Both the position numbers and the translations under genes were made by a program. Source: Priapulus caudatus (Eukaryota > Priapulida > Priapulimorpha > Priapulimorphida > Priapulidae). Taken from it: a stretch of DNA of 64,000 bases. Positions 22,130 through 33,755 of the stretch are shown here, piece by piece; the stretch's first letter is position 1; every line of letters starts with the position of its first letter. The stretch is taken from positions 6,934 through 70,933 of the forward strand of contig NW_014578204.1 of the NCBI RefSeq assembly GCF_000485595.1, read 5' to 3'. The notes beneath the pieces are model-generated. The model saw only the letters and a program-made list of their open reading frames with translations. It was not told the origin of the DNA and ran no database searches.

Positions 22130-22990
22130 CCGTGGTTTCTCGTAACGTGCTCGACACCGTTATTCTGTATGCTCATTATTCGGTATGGTCATTCTGGCTG
22201 GTCATTTCCCCGAGTCGGGGCGTTTGAAACGAGGTATGGGCAGTCTGGCTGGTATCGCGGAATTTGCCGCCGGAATGCATTTTTGCCGATTTCGTTAGCT
22301 ATCGATTATTGCGAGTATCCTCCCTGCTATGTCAGACTTGATTTAGGCCTCCTGGATCATGTTATACGATATCTTTCTATCTGTTTTCCATGCGCATCTG
22401 TGTGTGCCCACGTGCGCGCGTGCGGGCGTGCATGTGTGCGTGCGTACGCGCGCGTGCGTGTATATGTGTACAGTATTCGGGTGTTGAGGACTCAGTGTAT
22501 CATTTGCTCAATATGACTCTAGCCAACTTTATATTATACGCTTCATGAATGAGGAGAAAAAGCTATACAATTAAACACTGAACTCGAATATCTGCTGGTT
22601 TGAATATTTCTCTATGTAAAGCAAATTCATAGGCACAATGTAAGGCTCACATGAGAATAGAATAACTGGGAAAATAATTGATTCACATTTTATCCGCTTT
22701 GCTTTGTCATGTCACGTCAGAGTTGAAACGATGATGAAAATGGTAATTTCAAAAGAATTAATTTAGAAACCATAATATAAAGCCACTATAGCTAGAAAGG
22801 CATAGCTCTTTGAAAAGTTACTTTAACCATTGCTTAAAGAAATTGAAAAAGAAATGTCTAATACATAAAGATGTGAACTAAGCTATTGGAGCCTACTGAT
22901 TAGCAATATTAGAGTGATATTAGCGTTGGTACCAATAGTCGTGCATCTTATTTTTGTATTGTTTAGCTCAGCTGACGAAGTCAGATGCAG
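22130..22990. other. Unique DNA with short GC-rich GT tract
   Basis: 22405-22460 is a GTGCGCGCGTGC-type tract. The rest is AT-rich and without recognised features. Confidence 0.45.
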
Positions 22991-23420
22991 CTTTTAGAAT
23001 CGCATGAATGTCCGTCCGTCCGTCCGTCCGTCCGGCCGTCCGTCAGTGTGTCAACAGTTACGGCACAAATCTTAACCGCTCGACGTACGATCTTGATATT
23101 CGGGACGTCGGGGGAGGGATTGCGAAAAGGACTCGGGATGTCGAATTTGGGCGTCAAGGGTTAAAGGTCAAGATGTGCCAATGGATGGGGAATATTTCCC
23201 CCTTAACTTAAGGTATAGGAGGAAATACGGAATTGTGGCACAAATCTCAGCGGATCGACCTACGCTCTTAATATTCGGTGTATAGTGTGATGGGAAGGAA
23301 ACCCATCACCAGTGCGAGATTGGAGGTCACAGGTCAAAGGGCAGTGGGGGAAAGGTCAGATATCAGACATTTTCTGAGGACATGCGTCTAACGCGACCGC
23401 AGTGCAAAACTTTTTTATTC
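22970..23420. repeat. CGTC-headed degenerate repeat
   Basis: A (CGTC)n run at 23007-23045 is followed by two diverged ~180 bp units. Each has GGCACAAATCT, then GATCTTGATATTCGG or CTCTTAATATTCGG, then GGTTAAAGGTCAA or GGTCACAGGTCAAAG. The arrangement is a dispersed-repeat style common in marine invertebrate genomes (my recollection). The 67-codon frame here is a repeat product. Confidence 0.55.
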
Positions 23421-23985
23421 AGCGCACGACCTACCATTTTTTATCACTTATTGAAATGACCAATGAAATCTACTTCCCTGACGGTGCGAAGAGTAGTGTT
23501 TGTAACCTTTTGACTCTCAAGAGGACGCGTTAAACATGGATTTGTTGACTGTTAACAAAGACTGAACTGCTTTGCCATTAGAGCCCCTCCACCGCCCCCT
23601 ACACCCACCCTCCCCCTCCCTACCTCCAACCACCCTCCCCCCCACCACTACGCTCGCGCTCGAGCGATATCCATGATAAACGTTAATATAGCAAAGTCAT
23701 TTAAGTATCACAGCTATATCTTTATTACTGTACTACCGTATAGCCAAAGCCTATCAACGCCGGTGGCGGAGGGGCGCACTTGATTCGGTTCCAGCGAGTT
23801 TATCAGAGGAATACCCGGTTACACTACACGTCAGTTGAGCGCTGTCGCTCTGCGGCACTTTTTGCATTTATTAGTTGTATTTTTGGCAGCCGATATGCGT
23901 GGCTGTATTGATAGCCGCATCTTCAGCAGCAGCAATAACATCAGCAGCAGCCGTTAATACTAACAGCAGTAATAGGGGTGTGGTG
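23421..23985. other. Intergenic DNA with C-rich patch
   Basis: 23580-23645 is C-rich (CCCCCTCC type). No gene recognised. Confidence 0.45.
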
Positions 23986-24182
23986 CTGGCGGCAGTGGCG
24001 GCGGTGGCGCGGGTGGGGCGGTGCGCGCGTGCGCAGTGGCGCGGTGCGTGGCGGTGGCGGTAGCGTGGTTGTAGTGGAGAAGGGTGGTGGTGGCGGCGGC
24101 GGTGCGGTGGCGATGTCGTCTGGCCCTGGCAGTGGAATGCGCAGCAGTAGCAGTAGCAGCAGCAGCAGCAGCAGCAGCAGCA
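23986..24182. repeat. GGC/GGT and CAG triplet repeats
   Basis: GGTGGC units (23986-24115) and AGCAGC units (24140-24182). Long frames on both strands come from the triplets. The left edge of duplicated block X falls in this tract. Confidence 0.85.
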
Positions 24183-27100
24183 CAACAAACATCAGCGGTG
24201 CTAGGTGAAGCCGTCAGATTTAATGCGCCCAGGTGAGTGTGCGTGACGCCGCAGTGCGTCACCGACTTACCAGCATCGCTCGCCGCTGCTCTCCATGCAC
24301 TCAAGTGCTGATTAAGAAACAAGTTATGACCGTGAGGTTGCCACAGATGCAGCGAGTCGCCCGCTGCTGATTTCTAGCTACGGCGCTGCTGCAGTCGGTG
24401 GTATGGAGCGAGAGCGGGGGTGGGCGTGGGGGCAATTATTATTGCTCTAGGTTAATACACTGCTGCGACTTACTGGCCGATAATTAATGCAGAGAGAAGC
24501 AGCTGAGCAGACGGCTGCGCGATAGCGCTTGAATGCCATGATTGATCACTGAACCCACATGAGTTCATCTTCATCTCCGATAGGATGGAACGAAGGCTGA
24601 TTTGAGATTGTGATCAAAATATCTGTCGCGATTTTCGGCAATAAGTGTGCGTGCTTCGTTCTGTGCCACACAGCATTAGCGGTAGCATTCGTTGGCAGGG
24701 TGTAGCAACCGACGCTTGCTGCTCTCCCTGCACATAATATTCCCCCAACCTTTGCACCTTTCTCCTAGTACTCCCCCTCCCCTCCACACCTTCTCTTGCC
24801 ACCACCACCAACAACAACAACAACACCGACACCATCACAACCACTTCTGCCTTTTCTTCTTCTTCTTCGTTTTCTTCTTCTCTTTGTCGTCTTCTCGTTC
24901 TTTTTCTTTCTCCTTGCCCGCCACTCTTTTCATTCACCTTCAGACATTACACATGTATGCTAATGCACTCTGCATGGCCTATTCTGAGGTCGCAGTGCCT
25001 GCTAGTAGAATACATTTTCCAATAAAATTACATCGCCCGCTGCAATGCCGAAGTACATTGACGTACATTACTTCGAAGTAATGCTAAACAAATTTGAAGA
25101 TTCTGCCACAGTAACAATAATTCACATCCACGCCAGTGGCCAGATGATTTCCAATGAGTTTGCGGCTTGTCCATAAGAAACACGTTGGTATCCTGACACT
25201 TACTTTTATCATTTAATTGTATTCTCAACGGTGCCAAAGTTTCACATCCATATATGCGAACACGAAGCGAAGTTTTTAAACCTGTCTTCGATACTTTTTC
25301 ATTGACATATTCATAAAACATGTGATATTAAACTGTCTGACCTAAGCGCAGAGGGGACCGAGCGCGAATATTTTTGGCCGCGATCGCGGCTGATTGGAAA
25401 TCGCTTCAAAAATTCGCTACAAGCGACGCGCGACTGAGTACGGCGAATGCCAATCGCGCCGATTCAATCGCACGGTATCAAACATGTTTAATATTTTCGC
25501 CCGATTTCTTCTCGCCGGTGAGCATAACATTGATATGGAAATGCATAGTACAACTATAGGCCACGCGTATATTAAAACGCCACGAAATACCCAGGGCCAA
25601 TTACCAATTTACGCCGAGCAGACAGTGCAGTGCGTCTTTTACGTTTAATATATAAAATTAAAATGAACAACCTATAATACACTATATCGAAACGGCGTTG
25701 AGATGTGTTATTTAAATTGTTATTCACTGCGTTGATTTTAACTACGGTATGTTTCTTAGCACGCATTTAACGTCGTTTGGATTGTAATAAAAGCCAGGAC
25801 GTTTTTCCTTTCCGTAGATGAGGCCATTGTATATGATAATATGTTGTTGTGTAAGCTTCCTAGAGCTCTATAACAAGCAGCCCTGTTCTGCTAGCATCTA
25901 TGAGAAAATACGACATGGCATCATACGTTCTTCCTATATGACACTATTGATCTAGAAGATTCTTCTTATGGACAAATCATTGTTGCTATGTGTGTGCGCA
26001 TCATAGGGCGTTTAGGAGCGCTATTAATGAACGCAAGCAGTGTTTTCAGCTGTAAAGCGGACCACGAACGTTGACTCGCCAATCTTTGTCATAAGAGCAA
26101 TCTTCCTATGACAAATAGTGTCATAGCGAGAGCGTATAATATGCGTATGCTCGTATTGTCATAGATGCAAGCCAAGAACATTGTTGATAAACAGGCATGA
26201 GGACGCCAAATTCTTGTTTAATTGCGATAAGACTGCGATATACGGATTCATCTCACGCCCTTGCATACGTCATACAGAGCCAATCGAAACCCTAAACCGG
26301 CTCCGTTCCAACAGTCGAATATAAATGATTTATTAAATGTACGCCAGATTAGTTTTATACAAAAAAGTGCGCGCGAGGATTTACCATTTATGGCTTCGAT
26401 ATGAGTATAAACTGCGTGAAATGGTTCACAAAGGAGGATCTTTGACTTTTATCCGCTATAAATTTAGATTCGAAACGATAATCTAATATGAATTAATCGC
26501 TTCCGTAATACGCTGCATCGACTCTAACTGACGAAGCATAAATCACATGGCATCATGTTGTGTAATTTCCTGCGCAATAGCGAATAATGACACTGAAAGG
26601 CGGTGGCGCGAACAGCCCTTCGCGTGCATAGCAGTCTTTCTATCGGTTATCCAATGGAATCCGTAAAGACCGGACGATGGGGTAGGGAAGGGCGTTATGG
26701 TTACTTCTTTCCGCAGTTGAGTCCGTTACTTGTCCCCTATAAAAAATTCATGTTCCTCTTCTTTTTAATGTTCACGGTGACGGTGTTAACGTTCCTGCGC
26801 GTGAAACGGAATAATGATCCAGCTAGAGATTGTGGTTCACGGGTTAGAGCTGATGTTCATTGCCTCGTTTACGGATCCACGGAACAGCGTTGCCGTTGCG
26901 CTGGATTCTGGTTCACGGTGTTTGTGTTCACGGATACATATGACATGGTCTTTGTCTGTAGTATATGTACCAGTTGAAACAGTTTAATGTTTACCGTATA
27001 GAATGTTGCCCAGCGAGTTTAACGTACCAGACAGTGCCGGCGTTCCGCTTAGAGGCCTGGTTGGTTGTTCTTAGTCGTAGACGGCGTGACGCTTCCAAGT

Positions 27101-27640
27101 GCAGCGATGCTACATGGTAGATCATCCTGCGAGAATCCTCAATAGATAATACCTGTTGAGAAACTCGAGACTGCATTTGTTTCCAAGGCTACTGCAAGTC
27201 ATTCGACGCCACAAAGCGAGTTCCATGGCGGTATCTTTTACGTAGACAACATCATTAGAGGTCGTCGCTAATTAACACGCTTGCGAACCTTCGCTTCGCT
27301 GCTGCCCACAACGGCCTGCTGGCGCACAGTTCGAAAATTAATTTAAGCGCCCATCGGACTGAATGTTTGGCGCGTGGTTGGGTAGTTCCAGCATCAAAGA
27401 TACACCTAACGCTCGTAGAAAAACGCAAGGTCCGTCAGTGGGTTCAGCGTGGGAATTGCAAGTAGGAGCAACCGAGCGCTCCGTAATGGGATTGGCGGTG
27501 TTTGTCGGCTTTCAAAAGGTACATATTAGCATGTCGTGCTAGATCCGTTCTTTTTACATGCTCGCACCGCCCGTGGCGTTGGAACGCGCGTACGGCTCAG
27601 CGAACTCGAGCTTCAGTCGGCTTCTACGCGTGAACAGTCC
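24100..27640 (+). repeat. Segmental duplication block X, copy 1
   Basis: Matches 33671-37060 throughout in the same orientation. It starts at GGTGGCGATGTCG beside a CAG run and ends at GCTTCTACGCGT just before a CA array. It holds the CAG repeat, a pyrimidine/triplet patch (24740-24930) and the foldback MITE at 25933-26126. A 124-codon frame at 26603-26977 is not preserved in copy 2, so I do not call it a gene. Confidence 0.9.
25933..26126. mobile_element. ~194 bp foldback MITE, copy in X
   Basis: Left end CCTATATGACACTATTGAT continues into GATTCTTCTTATG. The right end is its complement, finishing AAATAGTGTCATAG. Each arm is also nearly self-complementary (CTATGACA...TGTCATAG). Copy 2 at 35464-35654 is cleaner. 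No coding capacity. Confidence 0.65.
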
Positions 27641-27689
27641 GATTTCAGCGACGGTACGCTACGCCACTGGGTCGACGCACGGCTGATTC

Positions 27690-27800
27690 GGCGCACGCAT
27701 CACACACCACGCGACGCACGCACGCGACCATTACACACACACCGCGCACGAGTGCAGCACACACGTACCACACCACACACACACACCACACACACACACA

Positions 27801-27831
<31 letters not shown>

Positions 27832-28000
27832 CGTACACACACACTTACACACACAACACACACACACAACACACACGACACACAACACACACACACACGC
27901 TAGCATCCAGCACACACCCACAGACGCACAACACACACGATGCGCCACACACACACCACAGACACAACACACACACGCACGACACACGCACCACTGCACA
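27690..28000. repeat. (CA)n compound microsatellite between X and Y
   Basis: CA run with CACC, CGACA and CACAACA interruptions. The 173-codon His/Thr frame across it is an artefact. In the second copy of the duplication the matching place is occupied by CA, block Z, then GA/CA. Confidence 0.9.
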
Positions 28001-29878
28001 GCTGCCCACGACGGAAAGCGGTCGATGAATGTTCGTGACACACGTACCAGTTCTTGAGGTGCCACAGTAAAAATGTTCTTAAAAACGCCACGATTAGCAC
28101 AAACGAATCTCTTGTTGAGTGCTATGTATGGGACTGTGGTGGCGTTTCGTCAGAGGGGTTGGAACACGCTGACTGTACAGGTGATGTTCAGCAGGGTGTA
28201 CGGATTAGTAGGATTTGTAGTAGACTTAGCGTAGATGAGGTCCGTTGGTGCTGGGGTCGTGCGGGTAGAGATGTCAAGGTTAGCATGTAGGTTACAGAAT
28301 AGTACGATTGCATGCTGCGATGTTTAGACATGCAAGCGTGGTAGTTTACGAATATTAAGTCTAGACATGGGTGCAGATTTGTAAACTAACTATATTCTTT
28401 TAGTGAACACAAAATTGTATACTTCGTCCTTGCATTATTTACTGATAAGATTACTTGCATTCAAATCTTGGTCCTGTAACTTCAACGCTTAACAGGCAAA
28501 ATTTACAACAAGCCGCCATGACCGTTCGTTTAAAATGCTGCTGAGCTTGAGCGTTTTCCGAGCGGGCCTATTTCAGGTCTAGTCTTAGTCTAGTACGGGG
28601 TATGGCGTGACTAAACAGGCGTTTATGAGGCTAATGACGCAAGTGAAATGTCGGGCTTACTATAAATAAGAGGTAAGTACGCCGTACTGGATTACTACCG
28701 GGACTACAGTACTGTGCCGCTTGTATGCTGTTTAGACTTTATGCCTAGACGATCTGGCAGCTTCCGATGATCGCGCGGGCCACGAAGCTTGTGTCGGGGG
28801 CGGAACAGCGCCGTGATCTCGCGTTGGTTTGCCTTGGTTGATCGAATTCGCTGCTCTGGGTTGTATTAGAAACAATTTGACGCGTTTCTGTCAGATCGGC
28901 CTGTAATCGGTCAAGGTGTGAGAGGTGGGTTGGGCGCGGTTGGCAGAAGGCCTGCGGACGTAGTGCGGAGTAGGGCACTGAGAATAAATGCAAAATGCTC
29001 GTAATTGCTAACTTGCGGTTGAGCGCGTTAGAGTTATTTTTTTTTTTTTCCCCTCTTTCCCTTTTTCTTATAGAAAAGCGATTTCGAATTATTTAATTAT
29101 TTTATTAATTAACCTGAGTTATTCTCGTAACATATGGCGTCCCATAATTGGCCGCGACGAGGCCCTCTTCGAGGGCATTTTGCCAGAGAATTTTCGGACA
29201 GCCAAGGTAACGGCCTGAATAGGCTTAGACTGCCCCGCCGGTGGGCAGATGTGACACGCCTCACTATACTGATAACTTTAGTGTAGCCAAAGATACTTGG
29301 CGAGTTGAAGGGCGCGTACAGTCTTAGCTGGCAATCGTTGACGTCGGCTTTTTAGATTATCCTAGCCATCTGGTTCCTTTCACGTTCATTGCTAAGACCC
29401 GTTCATTTATGTTCTGTTGTACAGTTCGCGTCGTTGCTCGCCGGCTATAACTATAGACTTTGGTACATTCCACACCTACGAATTACTTCCAATTACTACA
29501 AGTACATTGTTACAATACATTACATAGTAATTAAGGACTGACTGAGCGTGGAGTAGCTAGTGACTACTAATTACCAACACTACTAGTATATAGCTATAGA
29601 TTACTACCAGGACGGCAGGGCTTAGCTTAGTAATATATATAATACTAGTATTAGTACTACTAGACTAGTACTCACTACTACTACTAGCCTCCAAGAAACG
29701 CTCTTTGCTAGGGCTGTAGAATACCCCTATACTACACACAGCGGCACTTGAAAGCGTTTCGAATAAGAATATAATGCCTAACTAAATACGAAATCGATAT
29801 TTACTAACAATTCTTAAGTTTCTAGTATCAGGCCTACTCTCTTTCGAGAAAGGTTGCGAGGTTGCAAAGGCTATATAC

Positions 29879-29968
29879 GACTAGGTACTCCTCCCACCTC
29901 GATTAGCATCGACCAGTCAATAAGCTAGCCGAGGAATGGCGTAGCCGAGTGCGCGTATACCAGTCTAT
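29879..29968. mobile_element. ~85 bp palindrome family member
   Basis: ACTAGGTACTCCTCCCACCT faces GCGTATACCAGTCTA with CTAGCCGAGG between. Same family as 17944, 41857 and 42954. It marks the left end of the foldback complex in Y. Confidence 0.5.
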
Positions 29969-30339
29969 CGCCCCACTATACTTCGCCGGCGGCGGTCGGC
30001 CTTCGCCATATGGCGCGAGCGCACACAGCCTGTCCTTCCAAATGCTAACACCTAGCGTCTCGCTCACATTGTCGCTTCCCGGTGATGCCTCGTTCGACTC
30101 AGTCAACCCCTTGGAACCTCTTGTCAAAAATACGACGAGTCCACAGCGTACATCTGGGCGCAACAATGAGGTCACGTAGCAGCACTGTCCCTCTCTCTGT
30201 ACCCGCGTGTCTTATACCCTCGATTCTGTACAGCCATTTCATTAAATTCTGTACACTTCCTCGCAGTCTCTGCGAAATGTACAGTATTTCTACAGGTCTT
30301 TCCCCTCCTGCTGATCTCTCGCCGTGCTACAAGCAGCTC

Positions 30340-31480
30340 GGCCTTCTCTTTTGTTACGACACACTTACCTCGGTTCACATTTTTATCAACAAGATGAACA
30401 ACACCCGTGCTTTCACTTCAAATGTGTGACCCAGATCTCGGTCACCTGCTCTCTTTGTTTCTTCTTCCCCACCAGACACAGTGTCCCCCTACTAAATAAT
30501 ATGCCTCGGACTCGCTTTCGCTTGGAACGCTGATGTCCTCTCGCTCTGCTCGCCTGGCCTATATGCTACTTCCTGGCTCGCACACGAATCCTAATAGCGT
30601 CTGCCAGGAGCCGCGTGCAATACCGTATGTCCTAAGGAATTTTCTCCCGGTCGCCGTCGCTCTGACGCCCGTAAACCCTCCAGCTGCAGCGAAGAGTCGA
30701 GCAACGATCTGCGCCCACTCACTTACGGGACACTCCCAACACTCTCCTTCGGCCAACACGCCCTCCACTCCTCTCCCTCTCTCACGTGATCCCGGAGTCT
30801 CATCTGGTCATCTTAGCTTACCGCTAGGGGCTGTATAACCAGATGAGAACGGGTACTAGCAGGAAGCCAGTTGGCCGAAAGGATGGTCGTTGCCGAAAGT
30901 GCTCCTGACGCGCAACCTCTTGGCGCAGTTCCGCCCGCAAGGCGCTAACGCGAGCCGCCGGGGGGAACCGTCGCTACGACAGTATGCCAGCGCTGGCACA
31001 GCTATGGCATACCGTCGCCGCATACATGACTCTTAGACCGTGGCGCACGATCCATTACTTGCACCGCGAACAGTCCCACATAGTCTCAGTGATCGGGACA
31101 CAGAGGGCAGACCATTTGGGAACGTGAAACAGTTTTCACTTGTTATAAAAGTATAATGTCTCTGTTCGTAAAGTACCTACTTGATCGCTCATTCGTGATC
31201 TACGTCACGCCAACAATCACTCAGGAACACGTGAGCTGATCACGCAAATTTTTTCGCTCGTTTCCCTACCTCGTGACCTAGTAATGGGAAATGGCGTGCA
31301 AGACAAATGGCTACTATCAGACTGTGACTCACTCCCATAACTCCTCCTCGCAGTTGTACCTTCATCCGCACGTGACTAAGTCTCAAAAAACCCCCCACGT
31401 ACTGCTGGCCCACACCGCCCGTGCGACTTGCGTCGGCCACCCCTACACGCAAGTCGTATGGTCCTACTAGCGCCGGCGCG
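30340..31480. mobile_element. Diverged foldback element in Y
   Basis: The right part (30840-31210) aligns with the right arm of the element at 42530-42848, including CAGCGCTGGCA, GGGACACAGAGGGCA and TTATAAA(A)GTATAATGTCTC. The left part (30340-30430) resembles 42185-42260 only weakly. A half palindrome follows at 31313-31345 (GACTGTGACTCACTCCCA). Long Pro/Ser/Arg frames here are not conserved. Confidence 0.5.
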
Positions 31481-32249
31481 CCACGAGGTTAGTGGCCCGC
31501 GGCATTTCCCCTCGGCACAGCTGCTCTTTCTTCCACTTCCACCCCGCCCCGTGACCAAGCCCCTCCCGCATATTGTGGAACGCCACGCTCTGCTGCTCAC
31601 AGGATGAAACCGCGCCAGTGTTGACGTGCTGACAGTGACCCCATCTTCCCTACCATGCGGTCAGACATCGCCGTTCCTGCCGACTGATTACGACGCCACG
31701 GATTCATCTGGCGTCCAGCGTCTTTTCGCTCAGTAGATCTTCGCCATGACCACAGCCGGTTCGACGCACACCAGTGGACACATTATGAGGCTTTTTCCTT
31801 ATATCACACCAGTTGCGCAACAGCTCTCTCTTGGCGTGCAAGGAGAACACTCACAAGATCGGAAGCTGCTTTGCATTGCACATATGCGTCTGTCATATTG
31901 CTTTCCTCCACCCACCACTCCCGCCGCTGCTGCAAAGCCTTCAACGCACTCGAACGAGCGTGCGAAGACTGCAGCATCCGACGCAACTCACTGTCTCCTC
32001 CACGCAATATATATATTAGTGTAAGCGTGCAACAGTCGCGCCGCGAGAGCAATGGCAGCCGGCAGCGTACGTTGGACGTAGGATTTCGACGGAATTTACA
32101 GGAAACTCGGCAATAATAGGTCAAAGAGAGTAGGCCTATGCTATAGAAACATGAAGAAGTTGGTAGTAAATAGATTTCGTATTTAGTTAGCATTATATTT
32201 TATTATATTTAGTAGGAGTAGGCCTACTAGTAACACTAACAGGAGTCGT

Positions 32250-32339
32250 CATTATTAATATTAGTAACTTACTAGTACCGGTAACACAGTTTGTCATTAT
32301 TAATATTAGTAACTTACTAGTACCGGTAACACAGTTTGT
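32250..32339 (+). repeat. 45 bp exact tandem duplication
   Basis: CATTATTAATATTAGTAACT... through ACACAGTTTGT is present twice in exact tandem (32250-32294 and 32295-32339). The matching place in Y' (about 43686-43733) has a single unit, so copy number differs between the two blocks. Confidence 0.85.
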
Positions 32340-32410
32340 CATTATTAGCTCCTGGTAGTAACTAGTACTAGTACTAGTATACTGTAGTAGTCCTGGTACT
32401 TAGTAGGGCC

Positions 32411-32637
32411 CAAGGATAGAGAACATATGGGTCCCAATAAAACCAATGTGCCTAACCCTAACCCTAACCCTAATTCTAACCCTAACCCTAACCCTAATTC
32501 TAACCCTAACCCTAACCCTAATCCTAACCTTAACCCTAACCCTAACCATAACCATAACCTATTATATTGATATAATATTATATTTATATTGATGTAAATG
32601 ACATTGGTTATATTGGGACCCATGTTCTCTATCCTTG
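32411..32637. mobile_element. Inverted-repeat element with CCCTAA core (family 1)
   Basis: CAAGGATAGAGAACATATGG...AACCAATGTG (32411-32450) faces its complement, ACATTGGTTATATTGGGACC...CCTTG (32601-32637). Between them are CCCTAA units with CCCTAATTCTAA variants (about 32451-32560). A further solo right arm lies at about 32811-32853. The copy in Y' is at 43816-44051. A telomere-repeat tract held between terminal inverted repeats is unusual. Confidence 0.7.
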
Positions 32638-32639
32638 AA

Positions 32640-33435
32640 CCCTTAGTAGTACTAGTAGTACTTACTAGTAATTATTGTAACATGCATGTACTTGTATAGT
32701 AATAGAAGTCATAGAAGTATTCGTAGGTGTGGATACAATTCGATGCTCGCATTGGGGGATCGTGTTAGATATCATATATATATAGGTGCCTGTAGAATCA
32801 CGAGTACGAGGCACATTGGTTTTATTGGGACTCATGTTCTCTATCCTTGGGCCGTCCGAGTCGGAGCACTCCGGAATTTAACGTGAATTCTTACGGAACA
32901 CTTACAGTTCAAGCTTCCCACTGTTCACAGTTTAGGCACTTCTGCCACCATGTTGAAATCTTTAGTTTGATGAGGAGTGTAACTATGCAGAGATACAATA
33001 GCAGATAAGAGTGACAATGAAACTAACTGTAAACTGGATTTATTACGAATAGCGAAGACATGTTGTATTGTTCCTATATATCGGATCCTCTAAGCTCAGC
33101 CAGTCAACGCTACGCATCAGCGCTATATATTGTTACAATGTGAACAAAAAACTCCGTTATTACAGCAAAGAAAGCGCGCCTAGTAGCGAACAAAAAATTG
33201 GGAGCATTTCTAGCCAGTCTCTACCTAACTGGGTAGTGCGATCCCTCGTGCAATGGGCAGAACTGCTCAATTCAGCGAAAAGCCGGCTTTCACCTTCTCC
33301 TAGGAAAGGACCTGAGTACTGGCGTTGGGAAGAGGGCAGCGAAATTGCAAAAGTGCCCCGCTACGCGGCGTTTGAGCGCTTCGCGCGGATATCCGGCTGC
33401 AGATCGTCCAGCGCATGATAGATCGTTAGTAATGC
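32640..33435. other. Unique part of Y between the telomere-repeat elements
   Basis: Contains the solo arm at 32811-32853 and a 116-codon frame at 33068-33418 (QKIGSISSQSLPNWVVRS and so on). The same frame is broken in Y' by indels, and no family is recognised, so it stays uncalled. Confidence 0.4.
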
Positions 33436-33439
33436 TCAA

Positions 33440-33670
33440 GGGGTCGTTGTCGTAACAGGTACTACAGATATGTACCCGAGGTACATATATGTATAGACAA
33501 AGTGTACCAGACTTGTACTACAGAAGTGTACCATAACCCTAACACTAACCCTAACCCTAACCCTAACCCTAACCCTAACTCTAACCCTAACCCTAACCCT
33601 AAACATACCTCATATAAAAATATAAACATAATACTAAACAACCTAAAACTGCCTCGGGTACATATCTGTA
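33440..33670. mobile_element. Inverted-repeat element with CCCTAA core (family 2), right arm truncated
   Basis: Left arm GGGTCGTTGTCGTAACAGGT (from about 33440) to TACCCGAGG. The core is CCCTAA (33537-33601). The right arm begins CCTCGGGTACATATCTGTA (about 33652-33670) and is then cut off by the start of X'. The full version in Y' (45018-45279) shows the missing remainder, so the cut marks the duplication junction. Confidence 0.75.
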
Positions 33671-33724
33671 AGGTGGCGGTGGCGATGTCGGTGGCCCTGG
33701 CAGTGGAATGGCAGCAGTAGCAGT

Positions 33725-33755
<31 letters not shown>

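Larger units (their letters stand above)
28000..33670 (+). repeat. Segmental duplication block Y, copy 1
   Basis: Corresponds to 40181-45257 in the same order. It starts at CACGACGGAAAGCGGTC and stops abruptly at CATATCTGTA, inside the right arm of the telomere-repeat element. 28000-29870 is unique DNA with ACTAGT-rich patches (29560-29690). 29879-31480 is a foldback complex much more diverged from copy 2 than the rest. 32200-33670 holds two telomere-repeat elements. No conserved reading frame is shared by both copies. Confidence 0.85.

Noticed and set aside
26603-26977. 124-codon ORF with a hydrophobic segment in X
   Set aside because: The same place in X' (about 36090-36450) does not keep the frame, and no family is recognised.
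27536-28065. Frames of 121-173 codons across the CA array
   Set aside because: Thr/His or Cys/Val repeats from (CA)n/(GT)n.
33068-33418. 116-codon ORF in Y
   Set aside because: Broken by indels in Y'; no motif. Could be reconsidered after polishing.
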